Positions 1-7,976 of a stretch of DNA of 64,000 nucleotides are shown here, piece by piece. The translations under genes and the position numbers were made by a program. Every line of letters starts with the position of its first letter. Position 1 is the stretch's first letter. This DNA comes from Aquirhabdus parva (lineage in GTDB: Bacteria; Pseudomonadota; Gammaproteobacteria; Pseudomonadales; Moraxellaceae). The stretch is taken from the NCBI RefSeq assembly GCF_003351745.1, contig NZ_CP031222.1:2400207-2464206 (forward strand), written 5' to 3'. The notes beneath the pieces are model-generated. The model was not told where the DNA came from, made no database searches, and was given only the letters and a program-made list of their open reading frames with translations.

Positions 1-221
1 AGCCGTAAATTTCATCACTCATTCCTTTAATCTGAAAATGGATTTCGCATTTGACTGTTCTTTCGCTGACAACACAGCGCGCAATCTTAAGAGGCTTCTC
101 TTACACCATGCTTTAAAAATGCTCTTAAGTATGGACACAGCTTTAGCAAAACCACTCAGCAAAAAACAACAAATTGATATGTCTTTTTTTGCTAATCCAT
201 TTATCAAAAAGTGCCTTGAAT

Positions 222-235
222 TTGATCTGGGTCAA
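222..235 (+). promoter_or_regulatory. FNR/Anr box 1 (BI-1/usp/sulP promoter)
   Basis: The sequence TTGATCTGGGTCAA matches the FNR/Anr consensus TTGAT-N4-ATCAA in nine of ten defined bases. A -10-like TAATCT lies at 257-262, which predicts a start near 270. The box centre is then at -41.5, the class II activator position. That start would also exclude translation starts upstream of about 270 for the next gene. Confidence 0.75.
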
Positions 236-302
236 TACCACGTCATTCATAAGGGGTAATCTAAATAGCATGCAGGATAAGCTGAAGCATTTGGAGGCGG
301 CG

Positions 303-1025
303 ATGAACATACTTCACGAGAAGCTATACGATCACCAAGAAGATGAGCCTTGGGGACTAGCGTTTGATGATGGGTTCCCCGAATACCTTTATGCCATTTA
401 TCGCTATATGACCTTTGGTTTATGTATGAGCGGGCTAGTTGCTTATTTATGTGCCAGCAGCTCTTTATATCGCACCCTTGCAACTGAGCCTTTTATTTTA
501 CCCACGCTGCTTGCCATCCCACTTGTGGTGGTCGTCACTTTAAGTACCCAAACTGAGCACATCCGAATATCCACCGCCAAGTTTTATTTCTTGATGTTTG
601 CCGTGTTGATTGGATTCTCATTTGCTGGCATTTTTCAGATTTATCTGGGCGATAGCGTTGCCAAAGCATTCTGCGCCATTGCGGCCGCATTTTTTATTTT
701 AAGTATCGTCGGCTTTTTTACCAAGCGTAGTTTGACCCGTATGGGGACCTTACTGCTCTTAAGTTTTGTCGGCATCTCCGTATTGGGTTGTATCAATGTC
801 TGGGTGACCTCCCCCCCCATTGACCTGATCATTTCATCAGTTGGAATTGTGATTTTTTCAAGTCTGACTGCTTTTAATACTCCAAAAATTGAAAAACGTT
901 ACTACACCGTATGTCCTGATTGTGAACCACGAAATCGTGAACCGATTTTAGGCGCACTCGGTCTTTATCTCGATTTTATTAATGTTTTTCTAGCACCCTT
1001 GAGATTGACTTATTCCAAGTCATAA
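303..1025 (+). CDS. BI-1/YccA-like (Bax inhibitor-1 family) inner-membrane protein
   Basis: A 240-residue integral membrane protein with about seven hydrophobic helices starting near residue 37. The C-terminal signature LGLYLDFINVFL is typical of the Bax inhibitor-1/YccA family, whose bacterial members act as pH-sensitive calcium leak channels or FtsH-associated proteins. The ATG at 303 was chosen because GGAGG lies 5 bases upstream and the predicted Anr-dependent transcript begins near 270. Earlier in-frame ATGs at 174 and 270 have no good ribosome site. Residues 204-207 are Cys-Pro-Asp-Cys, in the loop before the last helix, which I do not associate with this family. A run of eight C (811-818) lies inside the gene. 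It is probably co-transcribed with the following usp and sulP genes. The family call is good; the function is inferred. Confidence 0.8.
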   Translation: MNILHEKLYDHQEDEPWGLAFDDGFPEYLYAIYRYMTFGLCMSGLVAYLCASSSLYRTLATEPFILPTLLAIPLVVVVTLSTQTEHIRISTAKFYFLMFAVLIGFSFAGIFQIYLGDSVAKAFCAIAAAFFILSIVGFFTKRSLTRMGTLLLLSFVGISVLGCINVWVTSPPIDLIISSVGIVIFSSLTAFNTPKIEKRYYTVCPDCEPRNREPILGALGLYLDFINVFLAPLRLTYSKS

Positions 1026-1061
1026 GTGTTTGCACGGATCCTCACTCAGGAGATCTAAATC

Positions 1062-1538
1062 ATGTACAAGAATATTCTACTGGCTATTGATGGTAGCACG
1101 ACATCTGATCTGGCACTGCACGAGGCGCTAAAGTTTGCAGGAACTGGCGTCATGATCACAGCGGTCACCGTACTCGACAATCCGCTACAAAGCTACAATA
1201 CGCCAGATGCACTGGCATTCAACTTTGAGCAAGCACATGCTGAATTTGCAAAACAAGCAGAGCATATCTTAAAAAATGCCGAAACCTTAGCGTTACAGCA
1301 CGCTCAGGTTTCACTCAAAACGCAACTGATCGATCTGGGTTTCAAGTCTGGACATAATGATATTGCTCGCGCTCTTTTGCAGGCTGCTGATGATATGAAA
1401 GCCGATTTAATTGTGATCGGCACACATGGTCGGCGTGGGATTAAACGGCTCTTCCTTGGTAGCGTCGCCGAACAAGTAATTCGTCGTGCAAATCAACCAG
1501 TATTGCTGATTCGCAGCCCTAATGATGCTACAAAATAG
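1062..1538 (+). CDS. Universal stress protein, UspA family (first copy)
   Basis: A 158-residue single Usp domain. The N-terminal strand [10 protein letters not shown] and the ATP-binding motif [15 protein letters not shown] (residues 120-134, G-x2-G-x9-GS) are both present, so it should bind ATP. AGGAG lies 9 bases upstream of the ATG. It follows the BI-1-like gene by 36 bases with no terminator or Anr box between, so it is likely read from the Anr-box promoter at 222-235. Usp proteins under Anr control help pseudomonads survive anaerobic energy stress; by analogy this one may do so, which is inference. The copy at 3497 is clearly paralogous, with the same N-terminal and ATP motifs. Confidence 0.9.
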   Translation: MYKNILLAIDGSTTSDLALHEALKFAGTGVMITAVTVLDNPLQSYNTPDALAFNFEQAHAEFAKQAEHILKNAETLALQHAQVSLKTQLIDLGFKSGHNDIARALLQAADDMKADLIVIGTHGRRGIKRLFLGSVAEQVIRRANQPVLLIRSPNDATK

Positions 1539-1638
1539 TTTAGATTTAGAATAGTTTTCGGGGCCATGCCGTAAACAGATACCAATCATCCGAAATGATG
1601 CTAGGCTGCTTCATGCTTATTTTTCGCTCAGGAGCAGT

Positions 1639-3357
1639 ATGATGACTGCACCGATCTCATCCTTGCTCTTAGATAAAATCATAGATTGGTTACCTGGGCT
1701 ATCGATGCTACGCCGCTACGAATCTAGATGGCTGGTATCCGATGTCAGTGCTGGACTAGTGCTCACAGCAATCCTTATTCCTGTGGGTATGAGTTATGCA
1801 GAAGCTTCTGGGTTACCTGCCATTTACGGGCTCTACACAACAATCTCTACCTTGTTGATCTATGCCCTTTTTGGGCCAAGTCGGATCTTGGTCTTAGGAC
1901 CAGACTCTGCACTTGCTGGACTGATTGCCACTACGATCCTGCCCCTTTCCAACGGCTCCACAGACAAGGCGATCGCACTGGCCAGCATGCTGGCTCTGAT
2001 GACAGGTGTGCTGTGTATTATCGCGGGTCTGCTGCGTTTAGGATTCATCACCGAACTCTTATCTAAACCCATCCGCTATGGCTACCTCAATGGTATTGCG
2101 CTTACCGTGTTGGTTAGTCAACTGCCTAAACTGTTTGGACTTGAAACAGAAGGGGGTAATCTGATCCAAGAGTTGATTGCATTCATCGATCAGCTCGTAT
2201 CAGGTGAGGGGCATTGGTTGGTCGCAGCTATTGGTTGTAGCTGTCTTGTGATCATCAAATTGGGACAACGCTTTTATCCGCGCCTACCTGCCATCCTCAT
2301 TGCGATGCTACTCGCCACCTTGTTCGTCAATCTTTTAAGCCCTCAAACCCAATCAGAAATTGCGGTCGTAGGTCGCCTACCTCAGGGGTTTCCTGCTTTT
2401 GTTTGGCCAATCTTATCGATGCCAGAAATACAAACCCTATTTGCTGCTGCAATCGCAATCACACTGGTCGCTTTTGCCGATATGAGCGTGTTGTCACGCA
2501 CTTATGCGCAGCGTTTGGGGGATCAGCCTAAACCCAACCAAGAACTCATTGCCTTGGGTCTAGCTAATTTGGGATCTGGGCTTTTTCATGGATTCTCGGT
2601 TAGTAGCAGTGCATCACGGACACCCGTTGCAGAGTCTGCGGGTGCCAAAACCCAATTAACCAATGTGATTGGAGCAATCGGTATCGGACTTGTACTTTAT
2701 TTTAGTCCAGCTCTACTTCAACATGTCCCACGTGCCGTGCTTGCCGCAATTGTGATTGCGGCCTGTTTGTCGTTAGTCGAGATTGACGGGCTCAAAAGAC
2801 TCTATCGTATACGCCCCAGTGAGTTCTGGTTGTCGATCATTTGTTTTTTGGGCGTTGCGCTGATCGATGTGGTGCAAGGGATCTTTTTAGCCGTTGGCGT
2901 AGCGCTTATTGCTTTTGTCTGGCGAGCATGGCGACCTTATGATGCCGTATTAGGTGTTGTAATGAATCAAGGGTATCGTGATATACGCCGTCACCCCGAG
3001 GCTGAACAAATCACAGGTTTACTGATATTTCGCTGGGATGCTCCACTTTTCTTCGCCAATCAATCCACCTTCGATGAGCATATTCAGCAAGCTATTGAGG
3101 CTGCGAAAACACCGACTAATTGGATCATCATTGCCGCAGAGCCTATAACCGATATTGATGTAACTGCCGCAGACATGCTGCTTGCACTGAATACTCGTCT
3201 AAACAATCGACATATTGAATTGAACTTTGCCGAGATGAAAGGCCCCGTCAAAGACCGCCTCAAGGATTATGGCTTGTTTACTCTGATTGGTGCGGAGCAC
3301 TTTTTCCCAACTATTGAAAGTGCAATTGCGCATTATCTGGCACGTCCGCAACGCTAA
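1639..3357 (+). CDS. SulP-family anion permease with C-terminal STAS domain
   Basis: A 572-residue SLC26/SulP transporter. The N-terminal half shows the family signature around ILIPVGMSYAEASGLPAIYG, followed by about 10-12 membrane segments. The last roughly 120 residues form a soluble STAS domain. Members carry sulfate, bicarbonate or other anions, and the substrate cannot be read from sequence. AGGAG at 1631-1635 precedes two consecutive ATGs (1639, 1642), and either could be used. It lies 100 bases downstream of usp with no visible promoter or terminator, so it is probably the third gene of an Anr-controlled unit. SulP and Usp genes are often neighbours in proteobacteria, which suggests a stress-related ion-homeostasis role. 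Confidence 0.88.
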   Translation: MMTAPISSLLLDKIIDWLPGLSMLRRYESRWLVSDVSAGLVLTAILIPVGMSYAEASGLPAIYGLYTTISTLLIYALFGPSRILVLGPDSALAGLIATTILPLSNGSTDKAIALASMLALMTGVLCIIAGLLRLGFITELLSKPIRYGYLNGIALTVLVSQLPKLFGLETEGGNLIQELIAFIDQLVSGEGHWLVAAIGCSCLVIIKLGQRFYPRLPAILIAMLLATLFVNLLSPQTQSEIAVVGRLPQGFPAFVWPILSMPEIQTLFAAAIAITLVAFADMSVLSRTYAQRLGDQPKPNQELIALGLANLGSGLFHGFSVSSSASRTPVAESAGAKTQLTNVIGAIGIGLVLYFSPALLQHVPRAVLAAIVIAACLSLVEIDGLKRLYRIRPSEFWLSIICFLGVALIDVVQGIFLAVGVALIAFVWRAWRPYDAVLGVVMNQGYRDIRRHPEAEQITGLLIFRWDAPLFFANQSTFDEHIQQAIEAAKTPTNWIIIAAEPITDIDVTAADMLLALNTRLNNRHIELNFAEMKGPVKDRLKDYGLFTLIGAEHFFPTIESAIAHYLARPQR

Positions 3358-3372
3358 ATTTCCCTCAAAGCC

Positions 3373-3386
3373 TTGATCTAGGTCAA
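3373..3386 (+). promoter_or_regulatory. FNR/Anr box 2 (second usp promoter)
   Basis: TTGATCTAGGTCAA, nine of ten defined FNR bases. TAGCAT at 3409-3414 is a plausible -10, giving a start near 3421 and a box centre at -41.5. The downstream gene is the UspA protein at 3497. Confidence 0.72.
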
Positions 3387-3496
3387 TACCGTACTTATGT
3401 ATAACTTGTAGCATCATAAATAAGCACAGGGTTATTTCGAACCTCAAATTTGGTCCTGTATCCATGCAATTCCAACGGAAGACTTGGAGGTCTATG

Positions 3497-3964
3497 ATGT
3501 ATAAAAATATCTTGGTAGCTGTTGACGGTAGTCCAACCTCAAAACTAGCGCTACATGAAGCCTTGAGGCTTGCAAAAGAGGGGGCTCAAGTCAGGGCGGT
3601 GAATGTGGTCGAGAACCCTCTGGCCGGTTATATGACACTGACGATGGTGTATAGCTATGAGGTGATGCACGGCGCTTTCCTTAAAGTCAGTCAGGATATC
3701 CTCAAAGGTGCCCAAAAAGATGCTGAAAATCTCGGTCACATTAAACTGGAAACCAGCCTAATTGATTTAGGCGCGACTGCGGACTTTGATATCGCTCCCG
3801 CTCTGGTCAAGGCAGCGACAGACTTTCAAGCGGATCTGATTGTTATCGGAACGCATGGCCGACGCGGTATCAAACGACTTTTTCTCGGCAGTGTCGCAGA
3901 GAATGTCATCCGACAATCTCTGGTACCTGTTTTGCTGATTCGGGACGCTGAAAAAACGCATTGA
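3497..3964 (+). CDS. Universal stress protein, UspA family (second copy)
   Basis: A 155-residue Usp-domain protein paralogous to the one at 1062, sharing the N-terminal KNIL-A-DGS strand and the [15 protein letters not shown] nucleotide-binding motif. GGAGG at 3486-3490 is 6 bases before the ATG at 3497; an ATG at 3494 would add one Met. It has its own promoter with an Anr box at 3373-3386. This makes it the second independently transcribed usp gene in the locus. It is followed by a run of nine C (about 3973-3981) and a stem-loop at 4011-4040. The product probably binds ATP and supports survival under oxygen limitation; the role is inferred from family and promoter. Confidence 0.9.
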   Translation: MYKNILVAVDGSPTSKLALHEALRLAKEGAQVRAVNVVENPLAGYMTLTMVYSYEVMHGAFLKVSQDILKGAQKDAENLGHIKLETSLIDLGATADFDIAPALVKAATDFQADLIVIGTHGRRGIKRLFLGSVAENVIRQSLVPVLLIRDAEKTH

Positions 3965-4010
3965 GCGCATATCCCCCCCCCTTAAAGCGGGTCGCTCTGT
4001 ACTATCCCCC

Positions 4011-4040
4011 TAAATGCTCTTCTTGACGAAAGGGCATTTA
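4011..4040 (+). terminator. Stem-loop between usp and fnr
   Basis: Perfect 7-base arms TAAATGC and GCATTTA enclose a 16-base loop with some further pairing. There is no U-run after it, so it may be a weak terminator or a leader structure of fnr. Confidence 0.35.
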
Positions 4041-4133
4041 AAGTGATTTAAAGGATAAAATTCGATAAAAATGATAAGATGGTTCGGTTACTGATCAGCA
4101 AGGAGTGCTGGTGAGGTCAATGGGATCATCTTT

Positions 4134-4862
4134 ATGGATATTAAACATTTAAATCTTCGTGAATCACGCGCAGCGCATTGTTCAGATTGCGCGCTTAATC
4201 CTATTTGTCTCCCGCCAGCATTAGCCGATGAAGATCTAGATCAATTAGAAAATATCATTGGTCGTAATCGCCCCATCCCTCGCGGTGGTGTTCTATTTCG
4301 CCAAGGCACCCCATTTGAAGCAATTTATGCTGTTCGTTCTGGGGCCATCAAAACATACTCAACTGCGGCAAATGGCGCAGAGCAAATTACAGGATTTTAC
4401 CTCCCCGGTGAGATCGTAGGTCTGGATAGTATCGGAAATCCTGCCTATGAAAGTACGGCTACCGCACTGGGTACAACTGCCATATGCGCCATCCCATTTG
4501 ATGCGCTGGAAGTGCTATCTATGAAGCATGTTAGCCTGCATCATCATCTATTTAAACTCATGAGCTCCGAAATCCGCAATGACCATCAAATCATGCAGAT
4601 GGTCGGTAAACGCCCTGCAGAAGAAAAAGTAGCCACTCTACTATTGTCCTTTACCACCCGACATAAACGTCGCAAACTCAATGAAAATCACATTTATTTA
4701 CCCATGTCTCGTGCAGATATCGGTAATCACTTGGGTTTAGCACTCGAGACAGTCAGTCGGATCTTCACCCACTTTCAAGAGATTGGGGTGATTGCCGTAA
4801 ATGGCAAAGATGTTACGATTCTAGATCGAACGACGCTTTGTGCGTTGGCTGATCCTGTTTGA
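4134..4862 (+). CDS. fnr: FNR/Anr-type oxygen-sensing transcriptional regulator
   Basis: A 242-residue CRP/FNR-family regulator. Cys16, Cys19 and Cys25 at the N-terminus plus Cys118 reproduce the spacing of the four [4Fe-4S] ligands of E. coli FNR (20, 23, 29, 122), so the oxygen-sensing cluster should be intact. A cyclic-nucleotide-like beta barrel follows, then a dimer helix and a C-terminal helix-turn-helix. Its recognition helix carries E-T-V-S-R, the residues that read TTGAT in FNR. With oxygen absent it should dimerise and bind TTGAT-N4-ATCAA sites, four of which surround the gene. No box precedes fnr itself. The ribosome site is weak. The 3' end overlaps the convergent membrane-protein gene by 42 bases. 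It could equally be named anr. Confidence 0.95.
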   Translation: MDIKHLNLRESRAAHCSDCALNPICLPPALADEDLDQLENIIGRNRPIPRGGVLFRQGTPFEAIYAVRSGAIKTYSTAANGAEQITGFYLPGEIVGLDSIGNPAYESTATALGTTAICAIPFDALEVLSMKHVSLHHHLFKLMSSEIRNDHQIMQMVGKRPAEEKVATLLLSFTTRHKRRKLNENHIYLPMSRADIGNHLGLALETVSRIFTHFQEIGVIAVNGKDVTILDRTTLCALADPV

Positions 4863-5327
4863 AGGTTGAGGCAGTTTGCTCACCTGAACCATCGGATGAT
4901 ATCCTCTGTACATCAAATACCCGCCATACATGATCAGCCCAACACCCAAGCCGTACCAAAGCAAAATATAAGATTGATCAAAGACAAAGGGATGAACAGC
5001 CAGAGGTTCAGGCAGCACCGCTTTCAGTGGACGAAGACCTGCAAAATTCTGCCAAGCTAAATCACCACCGCGTGCCCAGCTCTCCCAAAGTTCACGGCTC
5101 ATAAACCATAGAAAACCAAATCCAACTGACAAAATCCCTACAACCCCCTGAATCGAAAATTCCTCTCCGTAGAAATACAAAAACGCCCCCACAGTCATGA
5201 TAATCACCAGACTCACCGGACATAAGAAGTGAATGATCATCGACATACTGACACTCGCAAAATTGGCAATCGCGATACTGACTAGAAACAATATAGCTGC
5301 CAAACTCACCACATAGGATTTGCTCAT
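4821..5327 (-). CDS. Unrecognised four-helix membrane protein under an Anr box
   Basis: A 168-residue protein with about four hydrophobic segments (near residues 3-25, 30-55, 62-80 and 120-142) and a basic C-terminal tail. I do not recognise the family. The ATG at 5327 has GGAG 6 bases upstream; a TTG at 5339 in the same frame lies too close to that site. A TTGAT-N4-GTCAA box at 5388-5401 is ideally placed for class II activation, so the gene should be induced with the usp genes when oxygen is low. Its last 42 bases overlap the end of fnr on the other strand. The function is unknown; the only clue is its regulation. Confidence 0.75.
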   Translation of the reverse strand: MSKSYVVSLAAILFLVSIAIANFASVSMSMIIHFLCPVSLVIIMTVGAFLYFYGEEFSIQGVVGILSVGFGFLWFMSRELWESWARGGDLAWQNFAGLRPLKAVLPEPLAVHPFVFDQSYILLWYGLGVGLIMYGGYLMYRGYHPMVQVSKLPQPSNRISQRTKRRSI

Positions 5328-5359
5328 GATTGACTCCAAACATTATTCTTCTCATGATC

Positions 5360-5401
5360 ACTATATGAAAATCGAACAACTGGGTTATTGATCTAAGTCA
5401 A
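5360..5401 (-). promoter_or_regulatory. FNR/Anr box 3 with -10, minus-strand promoter
   Basis: On the minus strand TTGACTTAGATCAA (5401-5388) is followed by TATAGT (5365-5360). The predicted start is near 5353, placing the box centre at -41.5. It drives the membrane-protein gene that starts at 5327. Confidence 0.75.
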
Positions 5402-5471
5402 TGTTAAGCAGAGATAGATCACCCATTAAAACAAGGGGGGAGTGATCATATTTCTTTAAGCGTCAGTGCTA

Positions 5472-5512
5472 TTGATCTAGATCAATGCTGTGTGTCTGCC
5501 AATGACTAAAAT
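5472..5512 (+). promoter_or_regulatory. FNR/Anr box 4 with -10 (DUF3562-like gene)
   Basis: TTGATCTAGATCAA (5472-5485) is a perfect palindromic FNR site. TAAAAT at 5507-5512 is a good -10. The predicted start near 5520 again puts the box at -41.5. Confidence 0.8.
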
Positions 5513-5583
5513 ACCAATGAACCAATCTTGTTGTGATTTGGATTTTTTATAAAAGCATAACGACATCATTTTGGAGAGAGAAC

Positions 5584-5856
5584 ATGAGTGGTCTTGATGA
5601 TGTATTTCTGACAGAGATTGCCAACCATAATCATGTCAGCATTGATGAAGTGCGTGACACTTATGAAATGGTGATGCAGGGACTACATGAGAATGCAAAA
5701 ATCCATGACTTTATTCCCGTCTTGGCGATGAATACTGTCCGGCAGTATTTTCATGACCGAGCCGTCAATATCACGTTTCAAGCAAACACGATTGAGCACC
5801 ATTCAGACTCTATCGCGAATGATTTCATGTATTTTCAGGAAACCTTCGCTCGATAG
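5584..5856 (+). CDS. Small DUF3562-like (three-helix dimerisation) protein
   Basis: A 90-residue acidic, helical protein. The pattern of an N-terminal helix, V-D-E-V-x-x-x-Y, then IHDFIPVLAMNTVRQYF resembles the DUF3562 family of small three-helix proteins of unknown function; I am moderately sure of this match. GGAGAGAG lies just upstream of the ATG. It is a single gene behind the strongest Anr box in the locus (5472-5485), so it should be induced when oxygen falls. A role as a small effector or dimerisation partner in the low-oxygen response is a guess. Confidence 0.7.
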   Translation: MSGLDDVFLTEIANHNHVSIDEVRDTYEMVMQGLHENAKIHDFIPVLAMNTVRQYFHDRAVNITFQANTIEHHSDSIANDFMYFQETFAR

Positions 5857-6058
5857 CGAATTGAATAGAAACAGTCTACTAATGATTTATATATGATTTT
5901 ATTTTTATCACTTAAAAAACCAATCAACCAACGCATATAAAAAAAAGATGTCATATATGAATACGGATAGTCATATTCACGAACCCGTATAAAGCTTGTC
6001 ACGCCTCAGAAACATATGCCATATACCATGCTATAAATTTTATCATTTGGTATAAATT

Positions 6059-6838
6059 ATGATTTCCCTACTGAAGACATCCACGTTTAAAGTTTCGTAT
6101 AAAACTCTCCTCTCTGCTGCCCTGCTCAGTGCCTCTCTGGGCACTTATGCATCCTGTTTAGAGGATTATTATGGTGGACAAGAACCTGTCCTCGTCAACC
6201 AGAAATTAGCAACCCGCTTTACTGACCTTTGTTTCTCTGCGTTTGGCATCGGCTATTCTGGAGTCACCAAAACACCGTTATGGTCTGCAGAATACCTAAC
6301 TCAAGCACACGTGCAGCAAGCGGCATCACTGGTTCGTGTTGATAGCTTTCATGAGGAAACAGCCCTGCCTGTCGCTGACCGCTCCACGCTTGCCGACTAT
6401 AAAGGCAGTGGTTATGACCGAGGTCACAATACCCCGAATGGCGACATGTACGATACCACTGCTCAGCATGATAGTTTTTCTCTAGCCAACATCGTGCCGC
6501 AGGTTCCTAAGAACAACCAAGGTATCTGGGCGACACTTGAAAAACGCACTCGCGATTCGGTCACTAGAAATGGTAATGCCTATGTCATTACGGGCGGTGC
6601 TTATATCGGTAGCACACTGCAAACCATCGGCAATGGCGTTACCATTCCCACACATATGTATAAAGTCGTGTACTTTCCAAACAAGGATGCAGCAGGCGTA
6701 TACTGGTCAACCAACGATACCAGTGGGACTTATAGCATCATCTCACTTGCTGATTTAGAAAGTAAAATTGGTATAAATTTAATGCCCACCCTATCTAATA
6801 CGGTTAAGCAAACCGCATTAAACCTTGATGGGCTATAA
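6059..6838 (+). CDS. Secreted DNA/RNA non-specific endonuclease (NUC family)
   Basis: A 259-residue protein with an N-terminal signal peptide (about residues 1-31, ending near TYAS). The catalytic motif DRGH is at 120-123, with the following downstream metal-site region NIVPQ and NNQGIW, as in Serratia marcescens nuclease. It should degrade DNA and RNA outside the cytoplasm using Mg2+ and a histidine base. Possible roles are nutrient scavenging, biofilm DNA turnover or defence. Two cysteines (33, 58) near the mature N-terminus could form a disulfide. It is probably co-transcribed with the 82-residue gene 29 bases downstream. The sequence TCATTTGGT (6043-6051) just upstream resembles a motif recurring elsewhere in this window. 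Confidence 0.9.
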   Translation: MISLLKTSTFKVSYKTLLSAALLSASLGTYASCLEDYYGGQEPVLVNQKLATRFTDLCFSAFGIGYSGVTKTPLWSAEYLTQAHVQQAASLVRVDSFHEETALPVADRSTLADYKGSGYDRGHNTPNGDMYDTTAQHDSFSLANIVPQVPKNNQGIWATLEKRTRDSVTRNGNAYVITGGAYIGSTLQTIGNGVTIPTHMYKVVYFPNKDAAGVYWSTNDTSGTYSIISLADLESKIGINLMPTLSNTVKQTALNLDGL

Positions 6839-6867
6839 TCTCAAGACCGATAAAAAAAGGGATCAAC

Positions 6868-7116
6868 ATGACTGATTTTATACCTTATGCAGACGAAAGC
6901 TCGGTTCTAACCATAGGTGAGTTTACTGCTGAAAACCGGACGGATCGCATTAGTCTCTACGGTTCACTTACACTGACCAAAGATAAGGTGGGCTTAGGAT
7001 ATGCAAAGACATTACAAAGTCTGCTCAATGACATTGTGACGCAGCTCGAAAAGTCTGATCTACCTGATGAGATAGCGATTAAACCCACCAAAACGATTGC
7101 CAATCCGTTTAACTGA
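6868..7116 (+). CDS. Conserved small protein of unknown function
   Basis: An 82-residue protein. The start MTDFIPYADESSVLTIG and the segment ENRTDRISLYGSLTLTKDK resemble a small soluble protein widespread in proteobacteria and usually annotated hypothetical. AAAAAAGGGAT precedes the ATG. There is no signal peptide or membrane segment. It follows the secreted nuclease by 29 bases and ends before a terminator at 7198-7226, so the two form a likely pair. This need not mean a functional link, because the family occurs in many contexts. Confidence 0.75.
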   Translation: MTDFIPYADESSVLTIGEFTAENRTDRISLYGSLTLTKDKVGLGYAKTLQSLLNDIVTQLEKSDLPDEIAIKPTKTIANPFN

Positions 7117-7197
7117 TTCGTTTAATTAGCACATTAAATATTTTGGGCTTCGAAGATTTAAACGCATTGAAAGAGATATAGCAGATATCAATTCAGA

Positions 7198-7226
7198 AGA
7201 CAGGGCTTATGCTCCTGTCTTTTTTG
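7198..7226 (+). terminator. Intrinsic terminator after the nuclease pair
   Basis: Arms AGACAGG and CCTGTCT enclose a 9-base loop and are followed by a run of T. The hairpin overlaps the last codons of the convergent lectin gene. Confidence 0.75.
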
Positions 7227-7593
7227 TTCTCACCAGTCCACCACTACTACTCCACACTGGAGTCGCATCCTCACTATAAATAACCAGATTACCGTCATCT
7301 TGCAGTACGATCTGCATCAGTGGGGCTGCATTGGTTCGTCCAGACTTCGAATGCCAAAGCGCATGATCACCTTTGCTGTTATACACGACAAAGTTCCCAT
7401 CACTTTGTAAAACAGCCCAATTTCGATCACCCGAGGTATTCGAATTCCATTTTACGTTTCCATTTGATTGGTTATAGATCACCAGATTACCAGTCGGGTG
7501 CATGATCAAACGATACAGATCTTGTGGGGATGTCAGAAAATCACCCATGTACAGGACTTGCCCTATATCGAGTTTACTACGTTTAGCAACCAT
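7207..7593 (-). CDS. Single-domain bulb-type (monocot mannose-binding) lectin protein
   Basis: A 128-residue protein made almost wholly of one B-lectin domain. Three repeats end in mannose-site-like motifs: HPTGNLVIY (degenerate), QSDGNFVVY and QDDGNLVIY, the last two fitting Q-x-D-x-N-x-V-x-Y. In this fold each intact motif can bind D-mannose. There is no signal peptide or membrane segment, as in the lectin-like bacteriocins of Pseudomonas, which however carry two such domains. The gene stands alone on the minus strand. It could be a small lectin, an adhesin released without a signal, or a bacteriocin-like protein. Only the fold is well supported. Confidence 0.82.
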   Translation of the reverse strand: MVAKRSKLDIGQVLYMGDFLTSPQDLYRLIMHPTGNLVIYNQSNGNVKWNSNTSGDRNWAVLQSDGNFVVYNSKGDHALWHSKSGRTNAAPLMQIVLQDDGNLVIYSEDATPVWSSSGGLVRTKKTGA

Positions 7594-7976
7594 ATTTCAT
7601 TACCCCTAAGGCCAATAATTGAAGTCTCCTTTTTGGTTATCAATCGTTTAAGTTTTATTGTTTGATAAAATATCCTCGCTTTCGCTATTGACTCTACCTC
7701 AAACAAAAACCTTAATATTTAAGAATCGTTAAACAAAATCGATTTTCTTTAAACTCTAAAAACATTCCCCTTTTTTAAAGGAAACATCGCATTATTCTTG
7801 AATACAATCCTCTGGAATTAATCGATAATCCCGAGAGAGTCATTTGGGTATATCATCGACACAAATGCCTTTTCGCGCGATCTTGACCTAATAAAAATGA
7901 TTAATTATTCAAATACTTTACATCAAGATTAAAATTGAACTTAAAATAAAATAGGAATACAAAAAAGGACTCTGCA
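7594..7976. other. AT-rich intergenic region, two divergent promoters expected
   Basis: 383 bases between the divergent lectin and outer-membrane barrel genes. It is strongly AT-rich. TTGACC at 7882-7887 with TATTCA at 7905-7910 (17-base spacer) could be a weak promoter for the gene at 7977. I see no operator or open reading frame of interest. Confidence 0.4.

Noticed and set aside
38-259. 73-codon plus-strand frame at the left edge
   Set aside because: No ribosome site or recognisable protein, and the FNR box and predicted start of the next transcript lie inside it.
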